The notes: generated by a model from the letters alone, not told the origin. Shown: positions 53,482 through 63,269, numbered from the stretch's first letter. The stretch is DNA of 64,000 nucleotides from Jonesia quinghaiensis DSM 15701 (GCF_000423205.1 NZ_AUHN01000005.1:124001-188000), one strand, 5' to 3'. Numbers and translations: made by a program.

Positions 53482-53523
53482 AACTGCAGGTGGGGTGCTA
53501 TTGCGCCCCACCTGCAGTTTTCT
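53482..53523 (+). terminator. Terminator after metG
   Basis: Perfect 14-base stem (53482-53495 against 53506-53519) with a ten-base loop, followed by TTCTGTTGTTT. It lies 38 bases before the tatD start. Confidence 0.8.
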
Positions 53524-53560
53524 GTTGTTTGCCCTGCCCTATCGTGAGGAGTTGCCCCCT

Positions 53561-54472
53561 GTGGCAAAGAAACGTGACCTGTCGTGGCCTGACGCCCCTG
53601 AGACTCTGCCCGCCCCGGTCATCGATAACCACACTCACCTTGAGTCCATCCCTGGGGTGTTGACTGAGGCAGCCCCTGACGTGGGGGCTCGTGGATACAT
53701 TGATCAGGCTGTTGCGGTGAATGTGACCCGCATGGTGCAGGTGGGGTGTGATCTCCCCGGGATTGCGACAACAGATGAGTTGGTCACTGAGCACCGTGAA
53801 CTTCTTGGCGCCATTGCCATTCACCCCAATGAGACCCCGCTCCATGCGCGCACCGCTGACACGGGACCTGACGGGTTAGAACCGCATTATTCCTCGCACC
53901 ACAGTGTTTCTCTTGACGATGCGCTGGCAACCGTGGCGGGCATCGCCGCGAAAAACCCTCGGATACGAGCAATTGGCGAAACGGGACTGGACTATTTCCG
54001 GGCGGGGCCAACGGGCATCGCCACACAACGCCAAGCTTTCCGTGACCACATTGCCCTCGCTAAAGAGTTGAACCTTGCCCTACAAATCCACGACCGTGAC
54101 GCACACGAGGACGTGATAGAGATTCTGTTGCAGGACGGAGCCCCAGACCGCACCGTGTTTCACTGCTACTCAGGAGATACCGCGATGGCTCAGGTCGCTG
54201 CCGAGCATGGGTGGTACCTGTCTTTCGCTGGGCCCGTGACGTTCCGTGCCAATGATGAACTTCGTAGCGCGTTGCGGGTGACGCCCCCCAGTAGGGTGTT
54301 GGTCGAAACCGATGCGCCTTACCTGACACCGCACCCCCACCGCGGGCGCCCAAATGCCCCGTACCTTATTCCTCTCACTATGGGAACAATCGCCGATCAG
54401 CTTGACGTATCGCTTGTCGATGCATGCCGTCAGGTTGAGAGCAATACCCTTGCCGTATATGGCACGTGGTGA
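53561..54472 (+). CDS. tatD: TatD-family metal-dependent hydrolase
   Basis: TatD proteins are divalent-metal TIM-barrel nucleases. The 303-residue form starts at GTG (53561) after GAGGAG; the frame upstream overlaps the metG terminator and is not expected to be translated. Metal ligands: IDNHTHLE (two His), GETGLDYFR (Glu), LQIHDRDAHEDV (His), VFHCYSGD (His) and ETDAPYLTP (Asp). Position between metG and rpf is conserved in Actinobacteria. Confidence 0.95.
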   Translation: MAKKRDLSWPDAPETLPAPVIDNHTHLESIPGVLTEAAPDVGARGYIDQAVAVNVTRMVQVGCDLPGIATTDELVTEHRELLGAIAIHPNETPLHARTADTGPDGLEPHYSSHHSVSLDDALATVAGIAAKNPRIRAIGETGLDYFRAGPTGIATQRQAFRDHIALAKELNLALQIHDRDAHEDVIEILLQDGAPDRTVFHCYSGDTAMAQVAAEHGWYLSFAGPVTFRANDELRSALRVTPPSRVLVETDAPYLTPHPHRGRPNAPYLIPLTMGTIADQLDVSLVDACRQVESNTLAVYGTW

Positions 54473-54577
54473 GTTCACCTCATCCTGTATTGCCGTTCGG
54501 GTAGTGACCCCAGCGCAAAACTTCAGTACCTTAAGATCTAGAACACCCTCCACCACTGACGACTCCCCAGGAGAGCC

Positions 54578-55747
54578 ATGCGCATGATCCCGCAAAGCCG
54601 TGCAGCACGGCTTATTGCGCGCATCGTCATTGTGGCTTTCCTGTGCGGAACAACGGCTGCGTATGCCGCCTATCAACGCCCTTTTGTGTTGGACTATGAC
54701 GGCACGGAGTATCACGTGGCATTTTTTGGCAGCACCGTGCAAGAAGCGCTAGCTGCCCAAGGAGTGACTCTGACAACGAACGATCAGGTGTACCCTGCGC
54801 TGACCGAACGTATCGGGCATGGGGACCGGGTATTGGTGCGAACAGCCAAGGAAATCCATGTAGAAATAGATGGAGAGCGCCAGGTTCTGCAATCAACGGC
54901 CCTCACTGTCGGTGAAGTCCTCGATGAGTTAGGGACGCGAACGAGCGGCGCTGAAGTGTCGGCGTCTCGCTCAGATGCGGTGGGGCGCGACGTAGTCAAG
55001 ATCTCCACCGTCAAAGAAGTCACAGTACTCATTGACGGACAAGAAATCACTAATGTCACGGCTCTCACCACGGTTCGTGAACTGCTCTTGGACATGGGTG
55101 TGGTACTCCAAGAAGGTGACACGGTGACACCTGACCTCGATGCCAACCTCAGTAACGACGTTGAAATCGTCGTGGGGCGCGCCTCGACCGGGGCCGACAC
55201 CATCAAAGAGACGCTGAAGTTCGAGACTATCGAACGTGAAGACTCCTCGATGCCTAAGGGCGAGAAAGTGGTTGTTCAATCAGGGCGAGTCGGCGAGGCA
55301 GTCACCACGTATGCGGTGTCGTTAGTGAACGGGGAAGAAGCCGAACGCACCGTTGTTGCCCGGTCGGTGCTGATTGCGCCACGGGACGAAATTGTCTCTA
55401 TCGGCACCATGGATGTTGCCGACCCGGCTACCTCTGTGGTGAGCCCCTCTGAAGCCAAAGCCATTGGCAAGGCGATGGTTGCAGAGAAGGGCTGGGGCAA
55501 CGACCAATGGGTGTGCCTGGAGAACCTGTGGCAGAAAGAAAGTAACTGGAACGTCACGGCAGCTAACCCGTCATCAAGTGCTTACGGCATTCCGCAGTCA
55601 CTTCCAGGGTCAAAAATGGCTAGCGTTGGAGCTGACTGGCGGACGAACGCGCGCACCCAGATCACCTGGGGCTTGGGCTACATTCAAGGACGTTATGGCA
55701 CCCCATGTGGGGCGTGGTCGCATTCCCAAGCTAAGGGCTGGTACTGA
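54578..55747 (+). CDS. Secreted DUF348-G5 protein with lytic-transglycosylase-like head
   Basis: A 389-residue RpfB-like protein. It has an N-terminal signal/anchor (RLIARIVIVAFLCGTTAAYAA), three DUF348 repeats (about 34-75, 88-130, 146-195), a G5 domain (about 208-285) and a C-terminal domain with Glu in LWQKESNWNVTAANPSSSAYG and a final GYIQGRYGTPCGAWSH. This last part is like a soluble lytic transglycosylase (aggregation-promoting-factor type), not the classic Rpf domain. The ATG follows AGGAG. It stands directly before the true rpf gene, so two related wall hydrolases are in tandem. Confidence 0.88.
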   Translation: MRMIPQSRAARLIARIVIVAFLCGTTAAYAAYQRPFVLDYDGTEYHVAFFGSTVQEALAAQGVTLTTNDQVYPALTERIGHGDRVLVRTAKEIHVEIDGERQVLQSTALTVGEVLDELGTRTSGAEVSASRSDAVGRDVVKISTVKEVTVLIDGQEITNVTALTTVRELLLDMGVVLQEGDTVTPDLDANLSNDVEIVVGRASTGADTIKETLKFETIEREDSSMPKGEKVVVQSGRVGEAVTTYAVSLVNGEEAERTVVARSVLIAPRDEIVSIGTMDVADPATSVVSPSEAKAIGKAMVAEKGWGNDQWVCLENLWQKESNWNVTAANPSSSAYGIPQSLPGSKMASVGADWRTNARTQITWGLGYIQGRYGTPCGAWSHSQAKGWY

Positions 55748-56005
55748 CAATCTGGCATGTAATAAGCGCCAATACGCGCATAGTTTCCGCGTAAAGGTTG
55801 CGCCAATGGCTGAAAAATGCGCGGAGTGACTCAGTAGACAATCCCCGATTTCCTGCGATTCAACCAGTGTTTTTTGCCTAATCTTGACGTCCTTTACGTC
55901 CCCACAATCTAGCGCTGTCGGTAACGAATGGGTTACGGTCATGACTCGGACCGCCGGATCGGCGTAACGAACACCTGAATCGTGGGGCGCGCAGAATCTG
56001 CCCCG
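55748..56005. promoter_or_regulatory. Upstream region of rpfB with GTAAC inverted repeat
   Basis: GTAACGAATGGGTTACGG (55921-55938) holds GTAAC and its inverse GTTAC six bases apart, and CGTAACG recurs near 55964. Sites of the GTAAC type are known for MtrA-controlled wall genes, so this is a candidate regulator site; I cannot confirm it. TTGACG at about 55884 is a possible -35. Confidence 0.35.
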
Positions 56006-57394
56006 ATGAGTTCCTCGCGACACCTGGACAGTTTCGAGGAACACACAGGACAACGGTGCAACCCCGTACGTTCGTTCGCAGTGCCCGGGTACGACCACGT
56101 CTGGAACTCTGTGAAAAAGCCTGTAGCACTCGCCCTGACCGGCGCCCTCACCACTGCGATGATCGCAGGAGGCGCAGTGTACGCATCCGCCCACAAAACC
56201 ATCACGCTCGACGTCGACGGCAACGTGGAAACATTCACCACGTTTGCTGGTTCAGTGGACAGCCTCTTGGAAGACAAAGGTGTTGCCCTCGACTCCGGTG
56301 ACGTTGTCGCTCCAGCATCCACCGCATCCCTGTCGGAAGGTGACACAGTCACCGTCCGTTACCAGCGTGAAGTAACCCTCGACAATGAGGGCGAAGAAAT
56401 CACCATTAAAACGACAGCTCTTGACGCTAACGAGCTCCTCACCACGTATGCACTACGCGGGGACGACGTCACGCTTGTGGCTTCCCGGTCAGATGAACGT
56501 CTCGATGTTGGGTTGCGGTTGGACCAAGATGGCCCTGTTGCCATCGTGGTTGACGGCGAAAACATTGTGACTGACGGTGGGCATGGTTTGGTGTCTGACA
56601 TTCTCGCGGCCCAGGGTATCGAGGTGGGCGAAGAAGATCGGGTGTCGATCCAACACCTGCCTGAAGGCACAACATCAGTGGTTGCTGATGATGAAGAAGG
56701 CAAAGAGTTAGAGGAATCTGCGCTTGATGTTGCCCGTGAGGGTGTCGTCGCTGACGGTGTTGTCTCCATTGTGGTGCAACGTGTTGAGACCACTACAAAA
56801 ACCAAAAAGACCGATATTGACTTCAAAACGGTCACAAAGAAGGACTCCACCCGCTTTGAAGACCTCCCCAAGGTTGTTCAAAGCGCTGGGAAAAAGGGTG
56901 AGCGCGTCCGCAAGTACGAGATTGTTACGGTTGACGGCGTCGTAGAGTCCAAAGAAAAGATCTATGACGAGGTTGAGAAGAAAGCTAAAAAGCGTGTGGT
57001 GGTTGTGGGCACGAAGGAACGCCCCGCACCAACGCCAGCCCCGAAAGCGACTAGCTCCAGTTCGTCAGGTTCTTCCTCCCCAGGATCCTCTTCGTCAGGC
57101 TCTTCCTCCTCGGGTTCTTCTGATTCCTCATCTTCGGGCTCCTCAACGGTGTCTGGTGATGTCTGGTCAAAGCTGGCTCAGTGTGAATCAGGTGGAAACC
57201 CAAGCATCGTGTCATCCAATGGTCTGTACCACGGGCTTTACCAGTTCTCCGTGAGCACATGGAAGTCAGTTGGCGGAAGCGGTTTGCCATCACAGGCCTC
57301 CGCAGCTGAGCAGACAAAGCGCGCCAAGATGCTTCAAGCCCGCTCAGGGTGGGGCCAGTGGCCACACTGCTCATCGAAGTTGGGGTTGCGCTAA
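56006..57394 (+). CDS. rpfB: Resuscitation-promoting factor, RpfB type
   Basis: Rpf proteins are lysozyme-like muralytic enzymes that wake dormant actinobacterial cells. Layout: hydrophilic start, one hydrophobic anchor (VALALTGALTTAMIAGGAVYAS), three DUF348 repeats, a G5 domain (about 260-335), a Ser/Gly-rich linker, and a C-terminal Rpf domain with catalytic Glu in KLAQCESGGNPSIVSSNGLY, then GLYQFSVSTW and GWGQWPHCS (paired Cys). The start is not certain: ATG 56006 gives 462 residues, GTG 55982 is also open, and a later GTG near the anchor cannot be excluded. rsmA-ispE follows after 116 bases, as in mycobacteria. Confidence 0.92.
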   Translation: MSSSRHLDSFEEHTGQRCNPVRSFAVPGYDHVWNSVKKPVALALTGALTTAMIAGGAVYASAHKTITLDVDGNVETFTTFAGSVDSLLEDKGVALDSGDVVAPASTASLSEGDTVTVRYQREVTLDNEGEEITIKTTALDANELLTTYALRGDDVTLVASRSDERLDVGLRLDQDGPVAIVVDGENIVTDGGHGLVSDILAAQGIEVGEEDRVSIQHLPEGTTSVVADDEEGKELEESALDVAREGVVADGVVSIVVQRVETTTKTKKTDIDFKTVTKKDSTRFEDLPKVVQSAGKKGERVRKYEIVTVDGVVESKEKIYDEVEKKAKKRVVVVGTKERPAPTPAPKATSSSSSGSSSPGSSSSGSSSSGSSDSSSSGSSTVSGDVWSKLAQCESGGNPSIVSSNGLYHGLYQFSVSTWKSVGGSGLPSQASAAEQTKRAKMLQARSGWGQWPHCSSKLGLR

Positions 57395-57510
57395 AACATG
57401 TGCGCTGAAACAGCTGTGAGCCCACCTGTCACGCAAAGTGCGGTGGGCGCCACAGTCCCAGCATTGCCGAGAATAAGCACATAGGGCAGTTAACCTACTA
57501 GGCTTCTGCC

Positions 57511-59337
57511 ATGAACACTTCACCGAACGCTCTGCTTGGTCCCGCACACATCCGGGAGCTCGCAGAGCGTTTTGGTGTCACCCCCACGAAAACAAAGGGG
57601 CAAAACTTCCTTCACGATGCCGGAACTGTGCGCAAAATCGTTCGCCTCTCCGGGGTGGAAGCTGACCAACAAGTGCTTGAGGTGGGGCCAGGCCTTGGCT
57701 CTTTAACACTGGGCCTGTTAGAGGCCGGGTGCAGAGTCACAGCCATTGAGTTAGACACCCCACTAGCCGTGGAATTGCCTGGCACCGTTGAGGCGTGCCA
57801 GCCTGGTTCGGCGCAACGATTAACTGTGGTGGAAGCGGACGCCCTTGATGTCACACAACTGCCTGGGGTTCCTCCCTCGGCACTTGTGGCGAACCTGCCG
57901 TACAACGTGTCAGTTCCTATCTTGTTGACCTTGCTGGAGCGTTTCGACAATCTTGAAACCATCATGGTGATGGTGCAGCGAGAAGTGGCAGACCGGTTGG
58001 TCGCTGAGCCCGGTTCCCGGGTCTATGGCTCGCCCTCGGTGAAACTTGCTTGGTATGGGAAAGCGTCCCGCGCCATGAAGGTGGGGCGTAACGTTTTCTG
58101 GCCCGCCCCCAACGTTGATTCGGCGTTGGTGTACTTACAACGCACGATGCCGGTGAACACTCCAGCGCGGCGTGAGGACGTTTTTGCTGTCGTGGACGCT
58201 GCGTTCGCGCAGCGACGGAAAACGCTACGCCAAGCGTTGTCGGGTATTGCTGGGTCTAGTGCCCGTGCATCGGAAGTTTTAGAGGCAGCAGGTGTTTCGC
58301 CGATGGCGCGCGGCGAACAACTGGATGTCCACGATTTCGCGCGGGTCGCAGCGGAACTTTTTGGGCCCGCTGAAGCGGGGAGTAGCGATGCTCGAGTTGC
58401 CTCGCCGTCTCCTGTTGAGTTGTCGCGTCACTCACCTGCACAGGTCACTGCGCGCGCCCCTGGGAAGGTCAATCTTTCGTTGCGGGTTGGGCCTGTGCGT
58501 GAGGACGGCTATCACCCGCTGATTAACGTGTTCCAAGCGGTTAACCTGTTTGAGGAAGTCACAGCGAGCCCGCGCATCGATGACCAGATCCTGCTTACTG
58601 TGCAGGGCGTGGGGGCGCGATACGTGCCGTTGGGCGAATCAAACTTGGTGACCCGTGCGGCCCGGTTGTTGCAACACGAAACGGGGCATACCGGTGGTGC
58701 GAACATCACGATTACCAAAACCGTTCCGGTGGCTGGTGGCATGGCTGGTGGCTCAGCAGATGCTGCTGCGACCCTCGTTGCATTAAATGCGCTGTGGCGC
58801 CTTGATCTTTCTGACGAGAGGCTCCGTGAATTAGGGGCTCAACTCGGGGCGGATGTTCCCTTCAGTTTGTTCGGGGGAACAGCTGTGGGTTATGGCAAGG
58901 GCGATGACCTGCATGCGCTGCCATGTGGTGGAGAGTTCACGTGGGTTTTCGCGTTGCGGTCGATGGGTCTTTCCACCCCTTCGGTGTTCCAGCGCTTTGA
59001 TGCGCTGTTCCCTGACGTGCCTGCCCTAGATGATGCTGCCAACACTGCCCTGTATAACGCCATTCATGACGGTGACGCTGTGGCTCTGGGGGAGGCGTTG
59101 CACAATGACTTGCAGCCTGCCGCTCTTGATATGGCACCAGACTTACAACTCACGTTGGATGTGATGCTTGAATGTGGTGCGTTGGGTGTTCTGGTGTCTG
59201 GGTCTGGCCCTACTACTGCTGCGTTGGCGCGTAGCCGCGAGCATGCGCAGAGCATCGCTGAGCAACTTATTGCTGAAGGTGTGTGCGCCGATGCCCTTGT
59301 GGCAGGTGCCCCGGTGCGTGGCGCGCACCTGCTCTAA
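57511..59337 (+). CDS. rsmA-ispE: Fusion of RsmA (16S rRNA dimethyltransferase) and IspE (CDP-ME kinase)
   Basis: One uninterrupted 608-codon frame encodes two enzymes that are separate neighbours in most Actinobacteria. Residues 1-290 are RsmA/KsgA, which dimethylates two adenines in 16S r[48 protein letters not shown] and the C-terminal [13 protein letters not shown]. After a linker of about 30 residues ([18 protein letters not shown]), residues 312-608 are IspE of the MEP isoprenoid pathway: [23 protein letters not shown], the GHMP ATP loop [17 protein letters not shown] and [11 protein letters not shown]. All catalytic motifs are kept on both sides. I see no stop codon or strong internal ribosome site at the joint. 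Confidence 0.93.
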   Translation: MNTSPNALLGPAHIRELAERFGVTPTKTKGQNFLHDAGTVRKIVRLSGVEADQQVLEVGPGLGSLTLGLLEAGCRVTAIELDTPLAVELPGTVEACQPGSAQRLTVVEADALDVTQLPGVPPSALVANLPYNVSVPILLTLLERFDNLETIMVMVQREVADRLVAEPGSRVYGSPSVKLAWYGKASRAMKVGRNVFWPAPNVDSALVYLQRTMPVNTPARREDVFAVVDAAFAQRRKTLRQALSGIAGSSARASEVLEAAGVSPMARGEQLDVHDFARVAAELFGPAEAGSSDARVASPSPVELSRHSPAQVTARAPGKVNLSLRVGPVREDGYHPLINVFQAVNLFEEVTASPRIDDQILLTVQGVGARYVPLGESNLVTRAARLLQHETGHTGGANITITKTVPVAGGMAGGSADAAATLVALNALWRLDLSDERLRELGAQLGADVPFSLFGGTAVGYGKGDDLHALPCGGEFTWVFALRSMGLSTPSVFQRFDALFPDVPALDDAANTALYNAIHDGDAVALGEALHNDLQPAALDMAPDLQLTLDVMLECGALGVLVSGSGPTTAALARSREHAQSIAEQLIAEGVCADALVAGAPVRGAHLL

Positions 59338-59432
59338 TCTCGCTCTTTACTCTCTCTCTTTCCTACCGGTTGCTCACGTCCCAGACTGTTCATAGGCTGG
59401 CACGGCCCTGGCCTGCACGCTTGCCACCGTCG

Positions 59433-59478
59433 GTAAGTATGATTTAGCATCTAGCGCAAGGGTCTAAATATTACTTAC
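59433..59478. promoter_or_regulatory. Operator-like inverted repeat before the gluconate operon
   Basis: GTAAGTATGATTTA (59433-59446) and TAAATATTACTTAC (59465-59478) are inverse at 12 of 14 positions, 18 bases apart. TATGAT (59438-59443) inside the left arm can serve as -10. The likely ligand is the FCD-type GntR regulator encoded at 63353. Confidence 0.6.
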
Positions 59479-59504
59479 GTGTTCAACCCAATGGAGTGTT
59501 CAGC

Positions 59505-60020
59505 ATGCCTGACAGCAGTGTCGCGCCCGTGATCGTTATGGGAGTTCAAGGTTCCGGGAAATCTACGATCGGTGCACTCCTCGCAGAAGCGTTGGGTGTA
59601 CCTTTCATCGACGGAGATGACCTCCACACCCCACAAGCCAAAGCGAAAATGGCAAGCGGATCCCCCCTAGACGACTCAGACCGCGAACCCTGGCTGCGGA
59701 CCATCGCCCACACCATTGCAGAACACCAAGTACAAGGGAACAACATCGTCGTTGCCTGTTCGGCCCTGAAGAAAAAGTACCGGGACGCAATGCGATCCAT
59801 TGTCCCCGAACTCACCTTCGTGCACCTCAACGGTGTGCAAGACCTCATTGCGCAGCGGCTTTCCCACCGCGAGCACGAGTACATGCCCACCACACTGTTG
59901 GACTCTCAATATGGAACGCTCGAACCCCTCAGCCCGCAAGAACAGGGGTTCGTCGTTGACGTCACTGATGGACCTGACGACGTCGTCAGGTCCATCACCT
60001 CACAGTTAGGACAACGATGA
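59505..60020 (+). CDS. gntK: Gluconokinase
   Basis: GntK phosphorylates D-gluconate to 6-phosphogluconate. The 171 residues have a P-loop in MGVQGSGKSTIGALLA, the substrate motif FIDGDDLHTPQAKAKMASG, DDSDREPWL and CSALKKKYRD, all typical of the bacterial short gluconokinases. The ATG at 59505 is set by GGAG eight bases upstream; a GTG at 59496 is too close to it. It is the first gene of the operon and overlaps the permease gene by four bases. Confidence 0.95.
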   Translation: MPDSSVAPVIVMGVQGSGKSTIGALLAEALGVPFIDGDDLHTPQAKAKMASGSPLDDSDREPWLRTIAHTIAEHQVQGNNIVVACSALKKKYRDAMRSIVPELTFVHLNGVQDLIAQRLSHREHEYMPTTLLDSQYGTLEPLSPQEQGFVVDVTDGPDDVVRSITSQLGQR

Positions 60021-61414
60021 ACGACATCGTCTTCAACTGGCAGCTGTCCACCGGCGGACTCCTGCTCGTTGCCGTAGGGGCCATTGCCCTTCTGCTTGTA
60101 CTCATCATGAAACTGCGCGTCCACGCATTCCTCGCGCTGATCACCGTAAGCCTTCTGACCGCCATTGCTACCGGAATATCAGCCGGGAGCATCGTGCCGA
60201 CGATGACGTCCGGGTTCGGTTCAACTCTCGCCTCCGTGGCGTTACTTGTGGGACTCGGCGCGATGCTGGGCCGCATGCTGGAACTCTCTGGCGGCGCCCA
60301 AGTACTCACCAACTCCCTCATCAAAACGTTTGGTGAAAAACGAGCACCGCTCGCACTATCCGTGGCATCACTGCTCTTCGGATTCCCCATCTTCTTCGAC
60401 GCCGGGCTCGTTGTGATGCTGCCCATCATCTTCACCGTGGCCCGCCGCCTCGGTGGTGGCGTGCTGAAGTACGCGTTCCCTGCAGCAACCGCGTTCTCCG
60501 TGATGCACATCTTTGTGCCACCACACCCCGGTCCCGTTGCGGCATCCGGTCTTCTTGGCGCACAAGTTGGGCTTGTCCTGATCCTTGGCCTCATTGTGGC
60601 TCTCGCCGCCTGGGCCGTTGTTGGCTATGCCTTTGGTCGCTGGGTTGGTAACCGGTACGTATTCCCCGTTCCCACCATCTTGGGTGATGCCGGTCAAGAC
60701 AACGAGTTCGAGTCTGCGCCGCGTCTTGGCACCATCATGTTCCTGCTGTTGCTGCCCTTGGGGCTGATCTTCCTCAACACTGGACTCAACATGGCCGCAA
60801 CTGCTGGCATGGTGTCCTTGGAAGACACCTGGGTTCAAGCTCTGCGACTCCTCGGTGAAACCCCTGTTGCTCTCCTCATTACGGTGGGCTTTGCGATGCT
60901 CCTACTGGGCTGGACCCAAGGAAAAGACGGCAAACTGGTTGAGAAAGTTGTGGACTCCGCGCTGGGCCCAGTGTGCTCAATCATTTTGATCACCGGTGCC
61001 GGTGGCATGTTCGGTGGGGTGCTGCGTGCATCAGGTATTGGTGATGCTATTGCCTCCTCACTGGAACAAGCAGGCATGCCAGTCATCGCAGCAGGGTTCA
61101 TCATTGCCGCAGCGATCCGTGTCGCCCAAGGTTCAGCGACCGTGGCCCTGACCACTGCAGCAGCAATTGTGCAGCCATTGGTTCTGGACAACGCAGACTT
61201 CAACGCCGTCCAAGTGGCTGCCATCGTCATTGCCCTAGCTGCCGGCTCTGTTTTTGCTGGACACGTCAACGACTCTGGATTCTGGTTGGTTTCCCGCTTC
61301 TTCGAACTGGACACCAAAACAACCCTGAAAACCTGGACCGTCGGTCAAGCCATCATCGGTGTGGTCGGTTTTGCTGGAGCGGTGATCATCTACGCCATCG
61401 CCTCCGCCGTTTAA
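60017..61414 (+). CDS. gntP: Gluconate:proton symporter, GntP family
   Basis: A 465-residue membrane protein with about 12-14 hydrophobic segments of the GntP family. Marks: GFGSTLASVALLVGLGAMLGRMLELSGGAQ, FFDAGLVVMLPI, HIFVPPHPGPVAASG and AGHVNDSGFWLVSRFF, the last two being conserved family motifs. It brings gluconate (or idonate) in for GntK. It overlaps gntK by four bases. Confidence 0.95.
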   Translation: MNDIVFNWQLSTGGLLLVAVGAIALLLVLIMKLRVHAFLALITVSLLTAIATGISAGSIVPTMTSGFGSTLASVALLVGLGAMLGRMLELSGGAQVLTNSLIKTFGEKRAPLALSVASLLFGFPIFFDAGLVVMLPIIFTVARRLGGGVLKYAFPAATAFSVMHIFVPPHPGPVAASGLLGAQVGLVLILGLIVALAAWAVVGYAFGRWVGNRYVFPVPTILGDAGQDNEFESAPRLGTIMFLLLLPLGLIFLNTGLNMAATAGMVSLEDTWVQALRLLGETPVALLITVGFAMLLLGWTQGKDGKLVEKVVDSALGPVCSIILITGAGGMFGGVLRASGIGDAIASSLEQAGMPVIAAGFIIAAAIRVAQGSATVALTTAAAIVQPLVLDNADFNAVQVAAIVIALAAGSVFAGHVNDSGFWLVSRFFELDTKTTLKTWTVGQAIIGVVGFAGAVIIYAIASAV

Positions 61415-61447
61415 CCCCAGCTCGCCGCGCACTACTGAAGGAGAATC

Positions 61448-62221
61448 ATGACATCAGCACTGTTCGACCTCACCGGGAAAACCGCACTGGTGACTGGGTC
61501 AAGCCGAGGCATCGGCAAAGCAATCGCACACGGGCTTGCTGAGGCCGGAGCGCGCATCGTGCTTAATGGTGTGAATACCGAACGCCTTGAAGTAACCCGC
61601 GCCGAGTTCGCAACCCAATACGGCGATGACCGGGTAGCAGCGTACGCTTTCGACGTCACTGATGACGCCGCTGTCACCCAAGCTATCGAGAGCATGGAAC
61701 AGGACATCGCCCCCATTGATGTCCTCGTGAACAACGCTGGAATCCAACACCGCGTCCCCCTCCTTGACCTCGCTGTCGAAGATTGGGAACGAGTCATCAC
61801 CACCAACCTCACCAGCGCTTTCTTGGTGGGGCGAACAGTGGCCCGCGGCATGATCGAACGCGGTGCAGGCAAAATCATCAACATTGCGTCTGTGCAAACT
61901 GATCTAGCCCGCCCAACCATCGGCGCATACACGGCGTCAAAAGGTGGGATCCGTAACCTCACCCGCGCAATGACAGCTGAGTGGGCGTCACACGGCATCC
62001 AAATCAACGCCATCGCACCGGGGTACATTCACACCGAGATGACCCAAAAACTCGTTGATGACGAACAGTTCAACTCCTGGATCCTTGGGCGCACCCCAGC
62101 GCACCGGTGGGGCACCACCGATGACATTGTGGGCCCAGCGATTTGGTTGTCCTCACCCGCCTCCGCCTTCGTCAATGGTCAAGTGATCTTTGTTGACGGC
62201 GGCATGACGGTGATTGTGTAA
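61448..62221 (+). CDS. idnO: Gluconate 5-dehydrogenase / 5-keto-D-gluconate reductase (SDR)
   Basis: A 257-residue short-chain dehydrogenase that would reduce 5-ketogluconate to gluconate. Cofactor motif VTGSSRGIGKAI, structural NNAG (VLVNNAGIQHR), catalytic Ser in INIASVQ, Tyr-x3-Lys in AYTASKGGI. The FDLTGKTALVTGSS start and the IQHR motif are typical of Ga5DH. The ATG follows GAAGGAG. It overlaps the idnD leader by a few bases, as in idonate operons. Confidence 0.93.
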   Translation: MTSALFDLTGKTALVTGSSRGIGKAIAHGLAEAGARIVLNGVNTERLEVTRAEFATQYGDDRVAAYAFDVTDDAAVTQAIESMEQDIAPIDVLVNNAGIQHRVPLLDLAVEDWERVITTNLTSAFLVGRTVARGMIERGAGKIINIASVQTDLARPTIGAYTASKGGIRNLTRAMTAEWASHGIQINAIAPGYIHTEMTQKLVDDEQFNSWILGRTPAHRWGTTDDIVGPAIWLSSPASAFVNGQVIFVDGGMTVIV

Positions 62222-62234
62222 CGGAGGGAAAACC

Positions 62235-63269
62235 ATGCCTGACACATCGCAGAACTACGGTGTTGTTGCCCACACGGCACACGACGTCCGGGTAGACGAA
62301 CTCCCAACACCCACCCCACAACCTCACGAAGCGATCATCGAGATTGCATACGGCGGGATTTGCGGATCAGACCTTGGCTACTGGACAAAAGGAGCAGCCG
62401 GGCAATCAATCCTGAAATCCCCGATGCTCCTTGGCCACGAAGTGTCTGGAACAGTAGTAAGCGCCGCACAAGACGGTTCCGGCCCAGCAGCCGGAACACC
62501 AGTCACCGTGCACCCCGCGACCTGGAACGGTACGTGGCCAGATGGTCACAACAACCTGGCAAGTGACGGCACCTACCTGGGAAGTGCGGCCCGCCACCCG
62601 CACACCGACGGTGCATTTGCTCGCTTTGTTGCCCTGCCCACGCACATGCTGCGGCCCTTGCCTCAAGGGCTGGACCTCAAAACAGCGGCTCTAGCAGAAC
62701 CAGCCGCAGTTGCGTGGCATGCGGTGAACCGTGCCGGGGACCTCACCGGAAAGTCAGTACTGGTTATCGGGTCAGGGCCCATCGGTTCCCTCATTGTTGC
62801 CGTTGCACGCCGGGCCGGAGCCGCGCACATTACCGCCACTGATGTACACAGCACCGCGCTCAACACGGCACAAGCAGTGGGGGCCGACGCCACACTTCTG
62901 GCATCAGACAACGAAGCTATTGCCGCTGTGGCAGCAGATGTGGTGTTTGAATCCTCAGGGAATCAATTTGGGTTGGCAGCAGCTATTGCTGGTGCCAAGC
63001 CAGCAGGCACTGTTGTGTTAGTGGGGTTGTTGCCACCAGGTGACCAACCCGCACCAGTTGCTCTCGCAACAGTGAAGGAAGTCACCCTGGTGGGCTCATT
63101 CCGGTTCGTTCACGAAATCGATGATGTCATCACGGCGTTGGCTGACGGGTCGCTCCCTATTGCCCCTGTCATCACACATGTGGTTCATGCTCGTGATGCG
63201 GTCAGTGGGTTAGAACAAGCCCTCGACGCATCACAATCCTGCAAGGTGTTGCTCGACTTCACGCACTAG
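62235..63269 (+). CDS. idnD: L-idonate 5-dehydrogenase-like MDR enzyme without structural zinc site
   Basis: A 344-residue medium-chain dehydrogenase that would oxidise L-idonate to 5-ketogluconate, the substrate of the preceding gene. Catalytic zinc ligands are present (Cys in GGICGSDLGYW, His-Glu in LLGHEVSG, Glu in AALAEPAAVAWH), with the cofactor loop VIGSGPIGSLI. The lobe that normally holds four cysteines for structural zinc reads HPATWNGTWPDGHNN, so that site is absent. The ATG at 62235 follows GGAGGG; the frame before it is not needed. A strong terminator follows. Confidence 0.88.
   Translation: MPDTSQNYGVVAHTAHDVRVDELPTPTPQPHEAIIEIAYGGICGSDLGYWTKGAAGQSILKSPMLLGHEVSGTVVSAAQDGSGPAAGTPVTVHPATWNGTWPDGHNNLASDGTYLGSAARHPHTDGAFARFVALPTHMLRPLPQGLDLKTAALAEPAAVAWHAVNRAGDLTGKSVLVIGSGPIGSLIVAVARRAGAAHITATDVHSTALNTAQAVGADATLLASDNEAIAAVAADVVFESSGNQFGLAAAIAGAKPAGTVVLVGLLPPGDQPAPVALATVKEVTLVGSFRFVHEIDDVITALADGSLPIAPVITHVVHARDAVSGLEQALDASQSCKVLLDFTH

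Noticed and set aside
55982-56005. GTG start of rpfB at 55982
   Set aside because: Possible, but without a ribosome site; the ATG at 56006 is preferred although the choice is weak.
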